From: Paraburkholderia acidipaludis NBRC 101816
Lineage (GTDB): Bacteria; Pseudomonadota; Gammaproteobacteria; Burkholderiales; Burkholderiaceae
Assembly (NCBI RefSeq): GCF_000684975.1
Contig: NZ_BAXZ01000013.1
Coordinates: forward strand, 1-64,000
DNA length: 64,000 nt
Direction of reading: 5' to 3'
This document shows, piece by piece, positions 26,160-34,717 of the stretch; the first letter of the stretch is position 1, and each line of letters begins with the position of its first letter. The position numbers and the translations under genes are program-made. Under the pieces are notes generated by a model. It saw only the letters and a program-made list of their open reading frames with translations. It had not been told where the DNA came from and did no database searches.

Positions 26160-27677
26160 ATGGAGACAACCTATCTGGCAATCGACGTGGGTACCGGCAG
26201 CGTGCGCGCCGCGCTCGTCGATGCGAACGGCACGATCCGCCGCCTCGCCGCACGCGAGCACGAGCAGATCGTGCCGCGCTACGGCTGGTCCGAGCAGCGG
26301 CCGCTCGACTGGTGGGCAGGCGCCGTCCACGCGATCCGCGAAGTGCTCGCAGCCGAGCCGGGCGCGGCGCAGCACATCGCCACGATCTGCGCCTGCGGAC
26401 AGATGCACGGCACCGTGCTCATCGACGCCGGGGGTGAGCTCACGCGCGAGGCCGCACCGCTCTGGAACGACAAGCGCGCCGCCGCGCAGGTCGAGGCCTT
26501 TCGCGCCCGCCACGGCACGGGCGCCGACGCGCACGCATGGCTCGCGCGCACCGCGAATCCGCCCACGCCTGCGTGGCCCGGTTTCAAGCTTCAGTGGATC
26601 CACCAGCACGAGCGCGAGGCGTACGAACGCGCCGCGACCGTATTCATGCCGAAGGACTACGTGAACTTCCGGCTGACCGGCGAGCGCGCCTGCGACTGGA
26701 GCGACGCCTCGATGACCTTCCTGATGGACCCGCAAACGCGCGCGTGGTCGCCGGTCATGCTCGACGCGCTCGGTCTGGACGTGCGCAAGCTGCCGCCCAT
26801 CCGCGCGCCGCACGAAGTGCTCGGCGCGGTGACGAAGGCGGCCGCGCAGGCCACCGGTCTGCGCGAAGGCACGCCCGTACTGGTGGGCGCAGCCGATTAT
26901 CCGGCTTCGGTGCTGGGTTCGGGCGTGCATGAGCCCGGCCTTGCCTCGGACATCACGGGCACCTCGTCGATCATCACGGTGATTGCCGACACGCCCATGC
27001 TGCATCCGGAGGTCTCGAACGTCGCGACCTGCGAGGGCTTGTGGGGCCGCTTCACGCTGCTCGACTCGGGCGGCGACGCCATGCGCTGGGCCCGCCGCGC
27101 CTTCCACGAGAATGCGCTCTCGTACGAAGACGTCGCACGCAAGGCCGCCGAAGCCCCCGTGGGAGCCGAAGGACTTTTCTTCCTGCCCTACCTCACCGGC
27201 GAGCGCTTCGGCGCGCAGCCGAACTCGCGCGCGCAGTTCTTCGGCATTGCGGCGCGGCACGGTCTCGCGCATCTGCATCGCGCCGTACTGGAAGGCGTGG
27301 CCTTCGGCGTGCGCCGCCATATGGCGATGATCCAGCCCGCGGGCGTCGCGATCGAGCGGCTCGTGGCGGCGAGCGGCGGCGCGAAGGCCGCGCTGTGGCT
27401 CGACATCAAGGCCAGCATGTATCGCACGCCGGTGCTCGTGCCCGCGGAGGTCGAATGCGGCGTGATGGGTTGTGCGCTGCTCGCGGCGACCGCCACCGGC
27501 CAGTTCGCGACGCTCGGCGAAGCCGTGCGCCGCTTCGTGCGTTTCGCGCGCGAAGTGCAGCCCGACCCGCGCGCCGCCGACACTTACGACCGCATGATGC
27601 CGATCTTCGAGCGCCTCTATACGCATTCGCAACAGTTCTACGACGACCTCGACCGACTCGCCGGAGACGAGGCATGA
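26160..27677 (+). CDS. FGGY carbohydrate kinase, xylulokinase-like
   Basis: A 505-residue kinase. It has the N-terminal phosphate loop IDVGTGSVRAAL, the substrate region GQMHGTVL and PLWNDKR as in xylulokinases, catalytic Asp in VGAADYP, the ATP-site ITGTSS and the C-terminal SGGAKAALW. It phosphorylates a ketose or polyol that the other enzymes process. The ATG at 26160 was chosen for the GGGAGA site about 8 nt upstream, over the ATG at 26145. It overlaps the HAD gene by ATGA. The sugar is unknown. Confidence 0.88.
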   Translation: METTYLAIDVGTGSVRAALVDANGTIRRLAAREHEQIVPRYGWSEQRPLDWWAGAVHAIREVLAAEPGAAQHIATICACGQMHGTVLIDAGGELTREAAPLWNDKRAAAQVEAFRARHGTGADAHAWLARTANPPTPAWPGFKLQWIHQHEREAYERAATVFMPKDYVNFRLTGERACDWSDASMTFLMDPQTRAWSPVMLDALGLDVRKLPPIRAPHEVLGAVTKAAAQATGLREGTPVLVGAADYPASVLGSGVHEPGLASDITGTSSIITVIADTPMLHPEVSNVATCEGLWGRFTLLDSGGDAMRWARRAFHENALSYEDVARKAAEAPVGAEGLFFLPYLTGERFGAQPNSRAQFFGIAARHGLAHLHRAVLEGVAFGVRRHMAMIQPAGVAIERLVAASGGAKAALWLDIKASMYRTPVLVPAEVECGVMGCALLAATATGQFATLGEAVRRFVRFAREVQPDPRAADTYDRMMPIFERLYTHSQQFYDDLDRLAGDEA

Positions 27678-28387
27678 GCGCATCGTCACCACGCGCCGTG
27701 CTCTGGGACATGGACGGCACGCTCGCGCTCAGCGAACCGCTGCATATGCACACGTTGATCGCGGCGCTCGCGCACTACTGCGTTCAAGCCGGCGACGAAC
27801 TGCATCCGCTGATGTTCGGCCGCACCGGCCTCGACGTGTACCGCATCTGCCGCGAGCGCTTCGGCATCGAAGCGGATTTCCCTACCTGGTCGGCGCTGCG
27901 GGCCGCGCGTTATGTGGCCGAAGCGCCGCAACTCGAAGCGCGCCCCGGCGCGCTCGAACTCTGGCGCGCCGCGCACGCAGCCGGGCTGCGCCAGGCCATC
28001 GTCTCGAACGCGGGCCGCATGCTGCTCGAAGCGAATCTGAACGCGCTCGGACTGCAGGCGCCGGAGCGCGTCTCGGTGAGCGCCAATGACGTGCGCCACG
28101 GCAAACCCGATCCTGAAGCGTATCTGCGCGCCGCGTATCTGCTCGACGTCGAGCCCTCCGAGGCCATCGTCATCGAAGACAGCCCGACCGGCGCGCGCGC
28201 CGCGCTCGCCGCCGGCATGCGCGTGCTCGGCTGGCCCGATGCCGGCGCGTCCGGAGTCAACGCGAACTTCCCCGAGGGCACACGAATCGTGCGCAGCGCA
28301 GACGAAATTGCCGCCGCGCTCGGGTTGCCGGACGCACTCTTTTCCGAACCCGCATCTAAATCCCCGTCGCAGACCACGCCATGTTGA
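27674..28387 (+). CDS. HAD-superfamily hydrolase (beta-phosphoglucomutase/phosphatase type)
   Basis: A 237-residue HAD protein with motif I DMDGTL (residues 12-17), motif II SNAG, motif III Lys in HGKPDPEAY and motif IV EDSPTGARAA. Subclass I phosphatases and beta-phosphoglucomutases share this layout. It probably dephosphorylates or remodels a phosphosugar made by the preceding kinase; an alternative is housekeeping of damaged sugar phosphates. It overlaps the kinase by 4 nt and the next gene by 7 nt. Confidence 0.88.
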   Translation: MSASSPRAVLWDMDGTLALSEPLHMHTLIAALAHYCVQAGDELHPLMFGRTGLDVYRICRERFGIEADFPTWSALRAARYVAEAPQLEARPGALELWRAAHAAGLRQAIVSNAGRMLLEANLNALGLQAPERVSVSANDVRHGKPDPEAYLRAAYLLDVEPSEAIVIEDSPTGARAALAAGMRVLGWPDAGASGVNANFPEGTRIVRSADEIAAALGLPDALFSEPASKSPSQTTPC

Positions 28388-29487
28388 GAACCAGCATTTT
28401 CCCCTCGCGCTACGTCCAGGGCGCAGGCGCGCTCGCCACACTCGATGCCGAACTCGCGCGTCTCGGCTCGCGCGCCGCGTGCCTCGTCGACCGCAATGTC
28501 GCTGCGCTGCTCGAACCGGTGCTCGCGCGTGCCGAGCGCGTCACATTGCAGGTGCGTGAAGTCGACGCCGCCTGCACCGAGCGCTCGGTCGCCGAAACCG
28601 CCGAGTGGATTCGCGTGAGCGGCGCGGACGTGGTGGTCTCGTTCGGCGGCGGCAAGGTGATCGACACGGGCCGCGCCGCCGCCGACGACCTGCGCCTGCC
28701 GTTCGCCTGCGTGCCGACCATCGCGGCATCGGATGCGCCGTGCAGCGCGCTCGCCGTGATCTACGACGAAGCGGGCCGCGTGGTGCGCGACCGCTTCGTG
28801 CGCCGCAACCCGGATCTCGTGCTGCTCGACACCGCCGTGATCGTGCGCGCGCCCGCACGCTTTTTCATCGCCGGCATTGGCGACGCGCTGGCGACGTACT
28901 ACGAGGCCGAAGCGTGCCGGCGCGCCCATGCAAGCAACCTGTGCGGCGGACGCGGCACGGCGCTCGCCTTCGAAGCCGCGCGGCTGTGCCGCGACCTGCT
29001 GTTCGCGCACGCGCCGCAGGCGGTCGAAGACTGCCGCGCGCAGATCGTCACGCCCGACTTCGACGCGACGCTCGAAGCCACCGTGCTGCTCTCGGGCATC
29101 GGCTTCGAATCGGGCGGCGTGGCGGCAGCGCACGCGATCCATCACGGGCTCGCCGACCTGGCTTCGTCGCACAGCCTGCTGCACGGCGAAAAAGTGGCGA
29201 TCGGCGTGCTCGCCTCGCTGTTTCTCTCGACCGTCTCCGACGACGAACGCCGGCGCGTGTTCCGCTTTTGTCGCGCGGTCGGCCTGCCGACGCGCCTCGC
29301 GCAGGTCAACGTCGATGCCGCCGACAACCACGCGCTCGAAACCGTGGCGGCACGCGCGTGCCGCACGGGCGAAATCATCCACAACGAACCGTATCCCGTC
29401 GAGCCTGCCATGGTCGTCGCCGCTCTCAAGGCAATGGACCGCTATGCCGCGCGCCTCGACACACTCGTCCAGCAAGGAGCTGCCTGA
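28381..29487 (+). CDS. Glycerol dehydrogenase-like (iron-type alcohol dehydrogenase family)
   Basis: A 368-residue metal-dependent NAD-linked dehydrogenase. The cofactor motif SFGGGKVIDTGRAAAD is followed by PTIAASDAPCSALAVIYD and the metal-site regions GIGDALATYYEAEAC, AAHAIHHGLA and LLHGEKVAIG. This is the GldA branch, which acts on glycerol, and on polyols or their phosphates in relatives. Here it probably oxidises a polyol intermediate. It overlaps the HAD gene by 7 nt, and the next SDR follows within 3 nt. Confidence 0.9.
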   Translation: MLRTSIFPSRYVQGAGALATLDAELARLGSRAACLVDRNVAALLEPVLARAERVTLQVREVDAACTERSVAETAEWIRVSGADVVVSFGGGKVIDTGRAAADDLRLPFACVPTIAASDAPCSALAVIYDEAGRVVRDRFVRRNPDLVLLDTAVIVRAPARFFIAGIGDALATYYEAEACRRAHASNLCGGRGTALAFEAARLCRDLLFAHAPQAVEDCRAQIVTPDFDATLEATVLLSGIGFESGGVAAAHAIHHGLADLASSHSLLHGEKVAIGVLASLFLSTVSDDERRRVFRFCRAVGLPTRLAQVNVDAADNHALETVAARACRTGEIIHNEPYPVEPAMVVAALKAMDRYAARLDTLVQQGAA

Positions 29488-29489
29488 CC

Positions 29490-30278
29490 ATGACGCAAAC
29501 CGCCCAGCAACATGACTGCGTGGAAAAGCAGGAAATCCACGCCTTCCGGCCCGGCCTCTTCAACGGCAAGACCGTGCTCGTCTCGGGCGCGACGAGCGGC
29601 ATCGGCCTCGCGATCGCCGAAGGCTTCGCCTCGCTCGGCGCACGCGTGATCGCCACGGGCAGCTCGCCCGCCAAGCTCGAAGCGCTGCGCGCCGACGCCA
29701 CGCGCTCTCACATCCGCTTCGAGCGCGTGGACGTGCGCAACGTCGAGGACATCAATCGCTTTTGCAGCGATCTCGAATCGTTGGATATCCTCATCAATGC
29801 GGCGGGCGTGGCGCGCCCGCTCGACGAGTACCGCGACGAGGTATTTCGCGAGGTCATCGACGTGAACCTGACCGCGGCCATGCGCTTTTCGATGGCGGCG
29901 CGGCCGCTGCTCGAACGCTCGAAGGGCGTGGTCGTGAACATCGCATCGATGCTCAGTTATCTCGCGGACGTGGAAGTTCCCGCCTATTGCGCGAGCAAGA
30001 CCGGCATTCTGGGCCTCACGCGTGCGCTCGCGCACTCGTTCGGCAGCGCCGGCGTGCGCGTGAACGCAATTGCGCCGGGCTACCATCGCACGGACATGAC
30101 GCGCGCGCTCTGGGAGTCGCCCGCGTCGGCCGGGAAGATTGCGGCGCGCGCGGCGCTCAAGCGCTGGGGCGAAGCCGACGATCTCGTGGGCGCCGCGGTC
30201 TTTCTCGCCTCGCCCGCGGCGGCGTTCGTCACGGGTGTCACGTTGCCCGTCGATGGGGGGTATGTGAGCGGGAGCTGA
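29490..30278 (+). CDS. Short-chain dehydrogenase/reductase
   Basis: A 262-residue SDR with SGATSGIG, INAAG, catalytic Ser in NIASMLSY, Tyr/Lys in YCASKTGILG and closing TLPVDGGYVSGS. The first 25 residues form a short extension before the Rossmann fold. It is the last gene of the plus-strand arm and the third SDR of the locus, so the pathway probably includes several oxidation steps at different carbons. The ATG follows AAGGAG (about 10 nt upstream). The gap to 30400 shows no gene. Confidence 0.88.
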   Translation: MTQTAQQHDCVEKQEIHAFRPGLFNGKTVLVSGATSGIGLAIAEGFASLGARVIATGSSPAKLEALRADATRSHIRFERVDVRNVEDINRFCSDLESLDILINAAGVARPLDEYRDEVFREVIDVNLTAAMRFSMAARPLLERSKGVVVNIASMLSYLADVEVPAYCASKTGILGLTRALAHSFGSAGVRVNAIAPGYHRTDMTRALWESPASAGKIAARAALKRWGEADDLVGAAVFLASPAAAFVTGVTLPVDGGYVSGS

Positions 30279-30399
30279 TGGAGGCACAGCAACTGCATAC
30301 GCGCGTTAGCAAAGCCATGAGCACAAGGACGTATCAAGAACCGCGCCCAGGCGATTCTCAAGGCACAACCGGGCATGCGATGAATGACGCCCAGGCGGA

Positions 30400-31950
30400 T
30401 TAGCCCGCATTGCCTGGTTTGCCGAACCATCGCGAAATGGCCTCGGCGATCTCCTCATTGTCAACTGCGGTTTCACTTGCCCATGCGACAAACCCATCGG
30501 GACGCACCAATACAGCGCGCAAGCCCAGCCGATCGTTGGCGCCGCCGGCGACATAAGTCACCCGCTGTCGCCAACCGTTCGTAAGCGCCTGAACCGATGC
30601 ATCCGGCTCGAAGTCCAGGAGGAGGCCCTTACCTTCGCGCAAAAGGTGGCCGACCTTCGTTCCGTCGGCGAGTTCGAAATCGGGAACGCTGCGGCCTGTC
30701 AGAGGGTGACTGCCGCCGAGATCGTAGCGGAGCGACACGCCCCACACGCGCTCGGCGAAGTACGTCGCGCCATCGCGGGTCCCGATCAGATCGCGGATGA
30801 CTGCTGCAAGCGCGCGCGTGCCCGGTGTGGGTCGCATGAGCGCGACTTGCGCGCGCGACCAGTCCAGAACGCACGCGCCCACCGGATATCGCTCTGTCTG
30901 ATAGCTGTCGAGCAGGTCGGCGGGCGCGTCGCCGCGGATCGTGGACGCCAGCTTCCAACCGAGGTTCATCGCGTCTCCGAGCCCGAGATTGAGCCCTTGA
31001 CCGCCCAGCGGCGAATGGATGTGTGCGGCATCGCCCGCGAGCAGCACCCGCCCTCTGCGATACGCGCTCACCTGACAGGCGCGGTCCGTCCAGGTCGAAG
31101 CCTGCTGAAGACCCGTCAAGGTGACGTCTGCGCCGGACACGCGGCGCAATACGGCCTGCACATGTTCGAGCGTGACCGGCTGCATCCGGTGACAGGCGCC
31201 GCCGTCAAAATCCACCATCGCTATCGTGCCGGGCGAGGCAAAGGTGTACATGCCGGTCGATGTGTAGTGCCGGCCAGGACGCAGCGCATCCGGGTCGGCC
31301 AACTCGGCCTGGACGGAATAACCCGTGAACTCGGGATCGGAGCCGAGGAATTCGAACCCACCTGCCTTGCGCATCGTACTGCGGCCACCATCGCAACCCA
31401 CCGCCCAACGTGCGCGAAAGGTCTCGCCGCCAGCATGAACGATGACACCATCGTCTGAAGCGAGAACATCATCGACGCCGAAGCCGCGCAGGATCTCGGC
31501 GCCCATCGCGCTTGCCCGGCGCGAGAGAATGGTTTCGAGCGTTTCCAATGTGACTGCCATGCTGGTGTCGGTCGGACCTGGCAGGCGATACGGCCACTTC
31601 GAGGTGTCGATGTCGTCGTGATAGAACGGAATGCCCGCAAAGTGGCCGGCTGGCCGACGCGGCTGCTGCATCCAATGTGCGGTTGCTGCGGTCTTGCCTG
31701 CGGCATCGATCGCACGCTGCGCCGCGACGACTTCGTCCAGCAAGCCACGACGATAAAACGCTTCGAGGGTAGGTACGGAAAGGCCGCGCAGCCCAAACGG
31801 AAGGCGCTTCAAGGGAGAGTGTCGATCTTCGGCTCGCTCCAGCACCAGAACCGACAGGTTGAAGAGGCGCAGTTCGCAGGCGAGAAAAAGGCCGACGGGG
31901 CCGGCTCCGGCAATGACGACGCCGTAGATGTTTGACGGGTTCTTGTGCAT
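30400..31950 (-). CDS. FAD-dependent aromatic-type monooxygenase
   Basis: A 516-residue flavoprotein hydroxylase of the PheA/TfdB/MhpA group. N-terminal GAGPVGLFLACEL (residues 15-27) binds FAD, the DG motif is in GCDGGRSTMRKAG, and GDAAHIHSPLGGQGLN is the third motif. The C-terminal thioredoxin-like domain (PDFELADG; FVAWASE) is present, as in the full-length family. It would hydroxylate a phenolic or polyketide-like substrate with NAD(P)H and O2. AGGAG lies 6 nt before the ATG. It stands alone, with the LysR gene downstream of its promoter region on the same strand. Confidence 0.9.
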   Translation of the reverse strand: MHKNPSNIYGVVIAGAGPVGLFLACELRLFNLSVLVLERAEDRHSPLKRLPFGLRGLSVPTLEAFYRRGLLDEVVAAQRAIDAAGKTAATAHWMQQPRRPAGHFAGIPFYHDDIDTSKWPYRLPGPTDTSMAVTLETLETILSRRASAMGAEILRGFGVDDVLASDDGVIVHAGGETFRARWAVGCDGGRSTMRKAGGFEFLGSDPEFTGYSVQAELADPDALRPGRHYTSTGMYTFASPGTIAMVDFDGGACHRMQPVTLEHVQAVLRRVSGADVTLTGLQQASTWTDRACQVSAYRRGRVLLAGDAAHIHSPLGGQGLNLGLGDAMNLGWKLASTIRGDAPADLLDSYQTERYPVGACVLDWSRAQVALMRPTPGTRALAAVIRDLIGTRDGATYFAERVWGVSLRYDLGGSHPLTGRSVPDFELADGTKVGHLLREGKGLLLDFEPDASVQALTNGWRQRVTYVAGGANDRLGLRAVLVRPDGFVAWASETAVDNEEIAEAISRWFGKPGNAG

Positions 31951-32191
31951 GGTTCACTCCTGTGTCATGTTCGACCGGAGCGTTTCCCATGCTGGGGACC
32001 ACACGGACGAACGACTGGACGCTTGAACGCGTCCGCTGTTCGTCGTGGGGATCTCGTGCACGAGGCCAAAGACCAGAGCTTTCGTTACCGAAAGGACTTG
32101 GGCTTACCAGACCAAGTCTGCCTTTTCCGACACGGCTTTATACCATTGGAATAAACGGGCCGCAACGATTGGCTATGTCGACATTCCCGCA

Positions 32192-33091
32192 CTATGCGCT
32201 ATATGAAAAGCGCTGTCCGAGTTCGCGCAACCACGTCAGAAAAAGATTGATCGCGGGATCCTCAACGCGCGCCTTGCGGACATAACTGCAGTAGCGCCAT
32301 GCCGGCAAGGCGGGCCCGTCGAACGGAAACACGAGCCGGCCCTCTTCGACATCGAGCGCGACAAGCGCAGTAGGACCCATTGCAATGCCAAGCCCATCAA
32401 TGGCGGCCTGCAGGGTCAAATAAAAGTGATCCAGTTGCCGGGAATTGCGGGCGACAAGCCCAGGGTTGCCGCTCGCTGCAAGCCATTCCGCCCAAAGGCC
32501 GGGATAGGTCGCGCTGTGCAGGAGGGTATGGTGCGCCAGGTCCGGGACATCGTGTATCGGGTGAGACTCCAGCACCTTGGGCGAGCACACCGGCAGCCGG
32601 ACTTCCGATAAAAATTCATGGACTGCATATCCCGCTGATTTCTGCTCGCTGCCGCGAATGGCGACATCGCATTCGTCGCCCAGCTTTTCGATCGGCTCCT
32701 CCGAAGTAGTCAGCCGGACCTCCACCGCCGGATGGGTCAGCTGAAAACCGGAAAGCTGCGGCAACAACCAGCGCAACGCGAAAGTCGTCGGCGCATTGAC
32801 CCTCACGATCTGCTGCCGCGTGGCCCGAAGTTGCTCACTGGTCGCCAGCGCGATACGGTCGAGCGCCGCCGATATCTCGCCCAGGTAAGCGCGCCCCGAC
32901 GCGGTGAGCACGACTCTTCGACCGCGACGCTCAAACAGGTTGAGTCCAAGCCAGTCCTCCAGTTGCCGCACTTGCCGGCTCACGGCCCCGTGCGTGACGC
33001 AAAGCTCCTCGGCTGCCGCGGAAAAGCTCTCCACTCTGGCCGCGGCTTCGAACACGCGCAGGGCATTCAACGGTGGCAGACGGCGAGGCAT
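32192..33091 (-). CDS. LysR family regulator, GcvA-like
   Basis: A 299-residue LysR regulator. The winged helix at the N-terminus (LNALRVFEAAARVESFSAAAEELCV, given in part, then GAVSRQVRQLE) is followed by the substrate-binding domain (about residues 95-299). PRRLPPLNALRVFE is typical of the GcvA/TrpI branch. The ATG at 33091 has AGGAA 8 nt upstream; the longer frame is unsupported. It diverges from the purA-like gene, which it may control, or it may serve the monooxygenase at 30400. No effector can be inferred. Confidence 0.9.
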   Translation of the reverse strand: MPRRLPPLNALRVFEAAARVESFSAAAEELCVTHGAVSRQVRQLEDWLGLNLFERRGRRVVLTASGRAYLGEISAALDRIALATSEQLRATRQQIVRVNAPTTFALRWLLPQLSGFQLTHPAVEVRLTTSEEPIEKLGDECDVAIRGSEQKSAGYAVHEFLSEVRLPVCSPKVLESHPIHDVPDLAHHTLLHSATYPGLWAEWLAASGNPGLVARNSRQLDHFYLTLQAAIDGLGIAMGPTALVALDVEEGRLVFPFDGPALPAWRYCSYVRKARVEDPAINLFLTWLRELGQRFSYSA

Positions 33092-33236
33092 AACGCAAAT
33101 TCCTATGTGATTTTTTCTGACAAGACTGATGAGTTTACATCGCTTTTCGAGGCTGCGCCGGAGCACTATATTGCACCCGTTAGCAGCAGTTCCGGTTCCG
33201 GATCTGTTCGATAAATTCACCAGGAAAAACTACCGG

Positions 33237-34541
33237 ATGTCGAATGTCGTCGTGATCGGAGCACAGTGGGGCGATGAGGGAAAAGGCCGAATCGTGGATT
33301 GGCTTGCTGAGAAGGCGGACATCGTCGTCCGTTACAACGGCGGCCACAACGCCGGGCACACGCTGGTGGTCGAGGGTCGGACCTACAAACTGGCACTGCT
33401 TCCCAGCGGTGTCGTGCGCGGGAAGCTCGGCCTGATCGGCAACGGCGTCGCGCTCGATCCCGAGGCGCTCCTTGCGGAGATCGACCGTATGGCTGCGATG
33501 GGCATCCGCGTAACGCCAGAGGTGCTCCAGATCGCCGAGACGGCCACGCTTGTCCTGCCGGTCCATCGTGCCATCGATGCCGCCCAGGAACGCTTGCGTG
33601 CGAAGCCGATTGGCACCACCCTGCGCGGCATGGGTCCGGCCTATGAAGACAAGGTCGGGCGCCGGGGCCTGCGCGTCTGCGACCTGGCCGAACCGGAACT
33701 GCTGGCTCAGAAGCTCGACGTCCTGCTCGCGCACCATAACGCCTGGTTTCGTGGTCTGGGCCTGGAGCCTTTCCCGCGAGACCCGATGCTGAGCGACCTG
33801 CTTGCCATGGCGCCTGGAATCCTGCCGTTCATGGGACGTGTCTGGGAGCAAATCAACGACGCCCATTCGTTGGGCAAACGCGTGGTATTCGAAGGCTCGC
33901 AAGCTGTCATGCTGGACGTGGACTGGGGCAGCTATCCCTACGTGACGTCGTCGAGCACCATCGCCGCTGGCGCGGCCAGTGGCGTCGGCATCGCCCCGTC
34001 GCATCTGGGACGGGTGCTGGGCGTCAGCAAGGTCTATGCAACGCGTGTCGGCGAAGGCCCTTTCACATCGGAGGTGAACGGAACGCTCGGCGACGTGCTC
34101 AGACAGCGAGGCAGCGAGTACGGGGTCAACACCGGTCGCCCGCGTCGCTGCGGTTGGCTGGACACCGTGCAACTGCGTCAGAGCAGCAAAGTCGCGGGCA
34201 TCGATCTGCTGGCACTGACCAAGCTCGATGTGCTCGATGGCTTTGAGTCGATATATCTATGCGTGGGCTACGAGCTCGACGGGGCGCGTATCGACTACAT
34301 GCCATCCACAAACGCCGAACAGCAGCGGCTGCAGCCGGTTCTCAGGCGCTTTGACGGTTGGTACAGCTCGACCCGAGGCGCCCGGTCATATAGCGATCTG
34401 CCGCGGGAGGCTGCGGTGCTGATCGAAGCCATTCAGCACGAAGTCGGCATTCCCGTGTCGATGATCACAACCGGCCCTGAACGCGATGATGCGATTGTCC
34501 TGCGCTCGCCATTCGCGGAAGCGGAAGGCGTGGAAATTTGA
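33237..34541 (+). CDS. purA: Adenylosuccinate synthetase homologue, divergent paralogue type
   Basis: A 434-residue enzyme that would join IMP and aspartate with GTP to form adenylosuccinate. The GTP loop GAQWGDEGKGRIVD and catalytic GGHNAGHT are intact, as are GPAYEDK, TSSSTIAAGAASG, GRPRRCGWLD and TKLDVLDG. Several normally strict positions differ. IGTTGRG reads IGTTLRG, FEGAQGTLLD reads FEGSQAVMLD, and the DHG segment reads DWG. The locus lacks the usual hfl/hisZ neighbours of the housekeeping gene, so this is probably a second copy. The ATG at 33237 follows AGGAAA. It diverges from a LysR regulator. Confidence 0.88.
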   Translation: MSNVVVIGAQWGDEGKGRIVDWLAEKADIVVRYNGGHNAGHTLVVEGRTYKLALLPSGVVRGKLGLIGNGVALDPEALLAEIDRMAAMGIRVTPEVLQIAETATLVLPVHRAIDAAQERLRAKPIGTTLRGMGPAYEDKVGRRGLRVCDLAEPELLAQKLDVLLAHHNAWFRGLGLEPFPRDPMLSDLLAMAPGILPFMGRVWEQINDAHSLGKRVVFEGSQAVMLDVDWGSYPYVTSSSTIAAGAASGVGIAPSHLGRVLGVSKVYATRVGEGPFTSEVNGTLGDVLRQRGSEYGVNTGRPRRCGWLDTVQLRQSSKVAGIDLLALTKLDVLDGFESIYLCVGYELDGARIDYMPSTNAEQQRLQPVLRRFDGWYSSTRGARSYSDLPREAAVLIEAIQHEVGIPVSMITTGPERDDAIVLRSPFAEAEGVEI

Positions 34542-34671
34542 CGGGGCTCCAGAGGATATCGAACCATCAGGATGGCTTTCCTGTCGTGCTTGCCCATTGA
34601 CTCAGTTCGTACCGAATGACGGTTGCGAGGAAAATGTGGCTTGCTGCATGATCGTGTCACCTGCGTTTCTC

Positions 34672-34698
34672 GGGGCCGTCGCCCGGTGCGACGGCCCC
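34672..34698. terminator. Strong stem-loop between convergent purA-like and binding-protein genes
   Basis: A perfect 11-bp inverted repeat (GGGGCCGTCGC / GCGACGGCCCC) with a 5-nt loop lies between the two convergent stop codons. The stem is very stable, but there is no U-tract on either side. It is probably a bidirectional terminator or transcript end. Confidence 0.5.
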
Positions 34699-34717
34699 AC
34701 TCGAAGAAGGTCCGGCG

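Noticed and set aside
25194..27692. 832-residue minus-strand open frame
   Set aside because: Antisense to the MBL hydrolase and FGGY kinase genes, with composition of a shadow frame and no domain.
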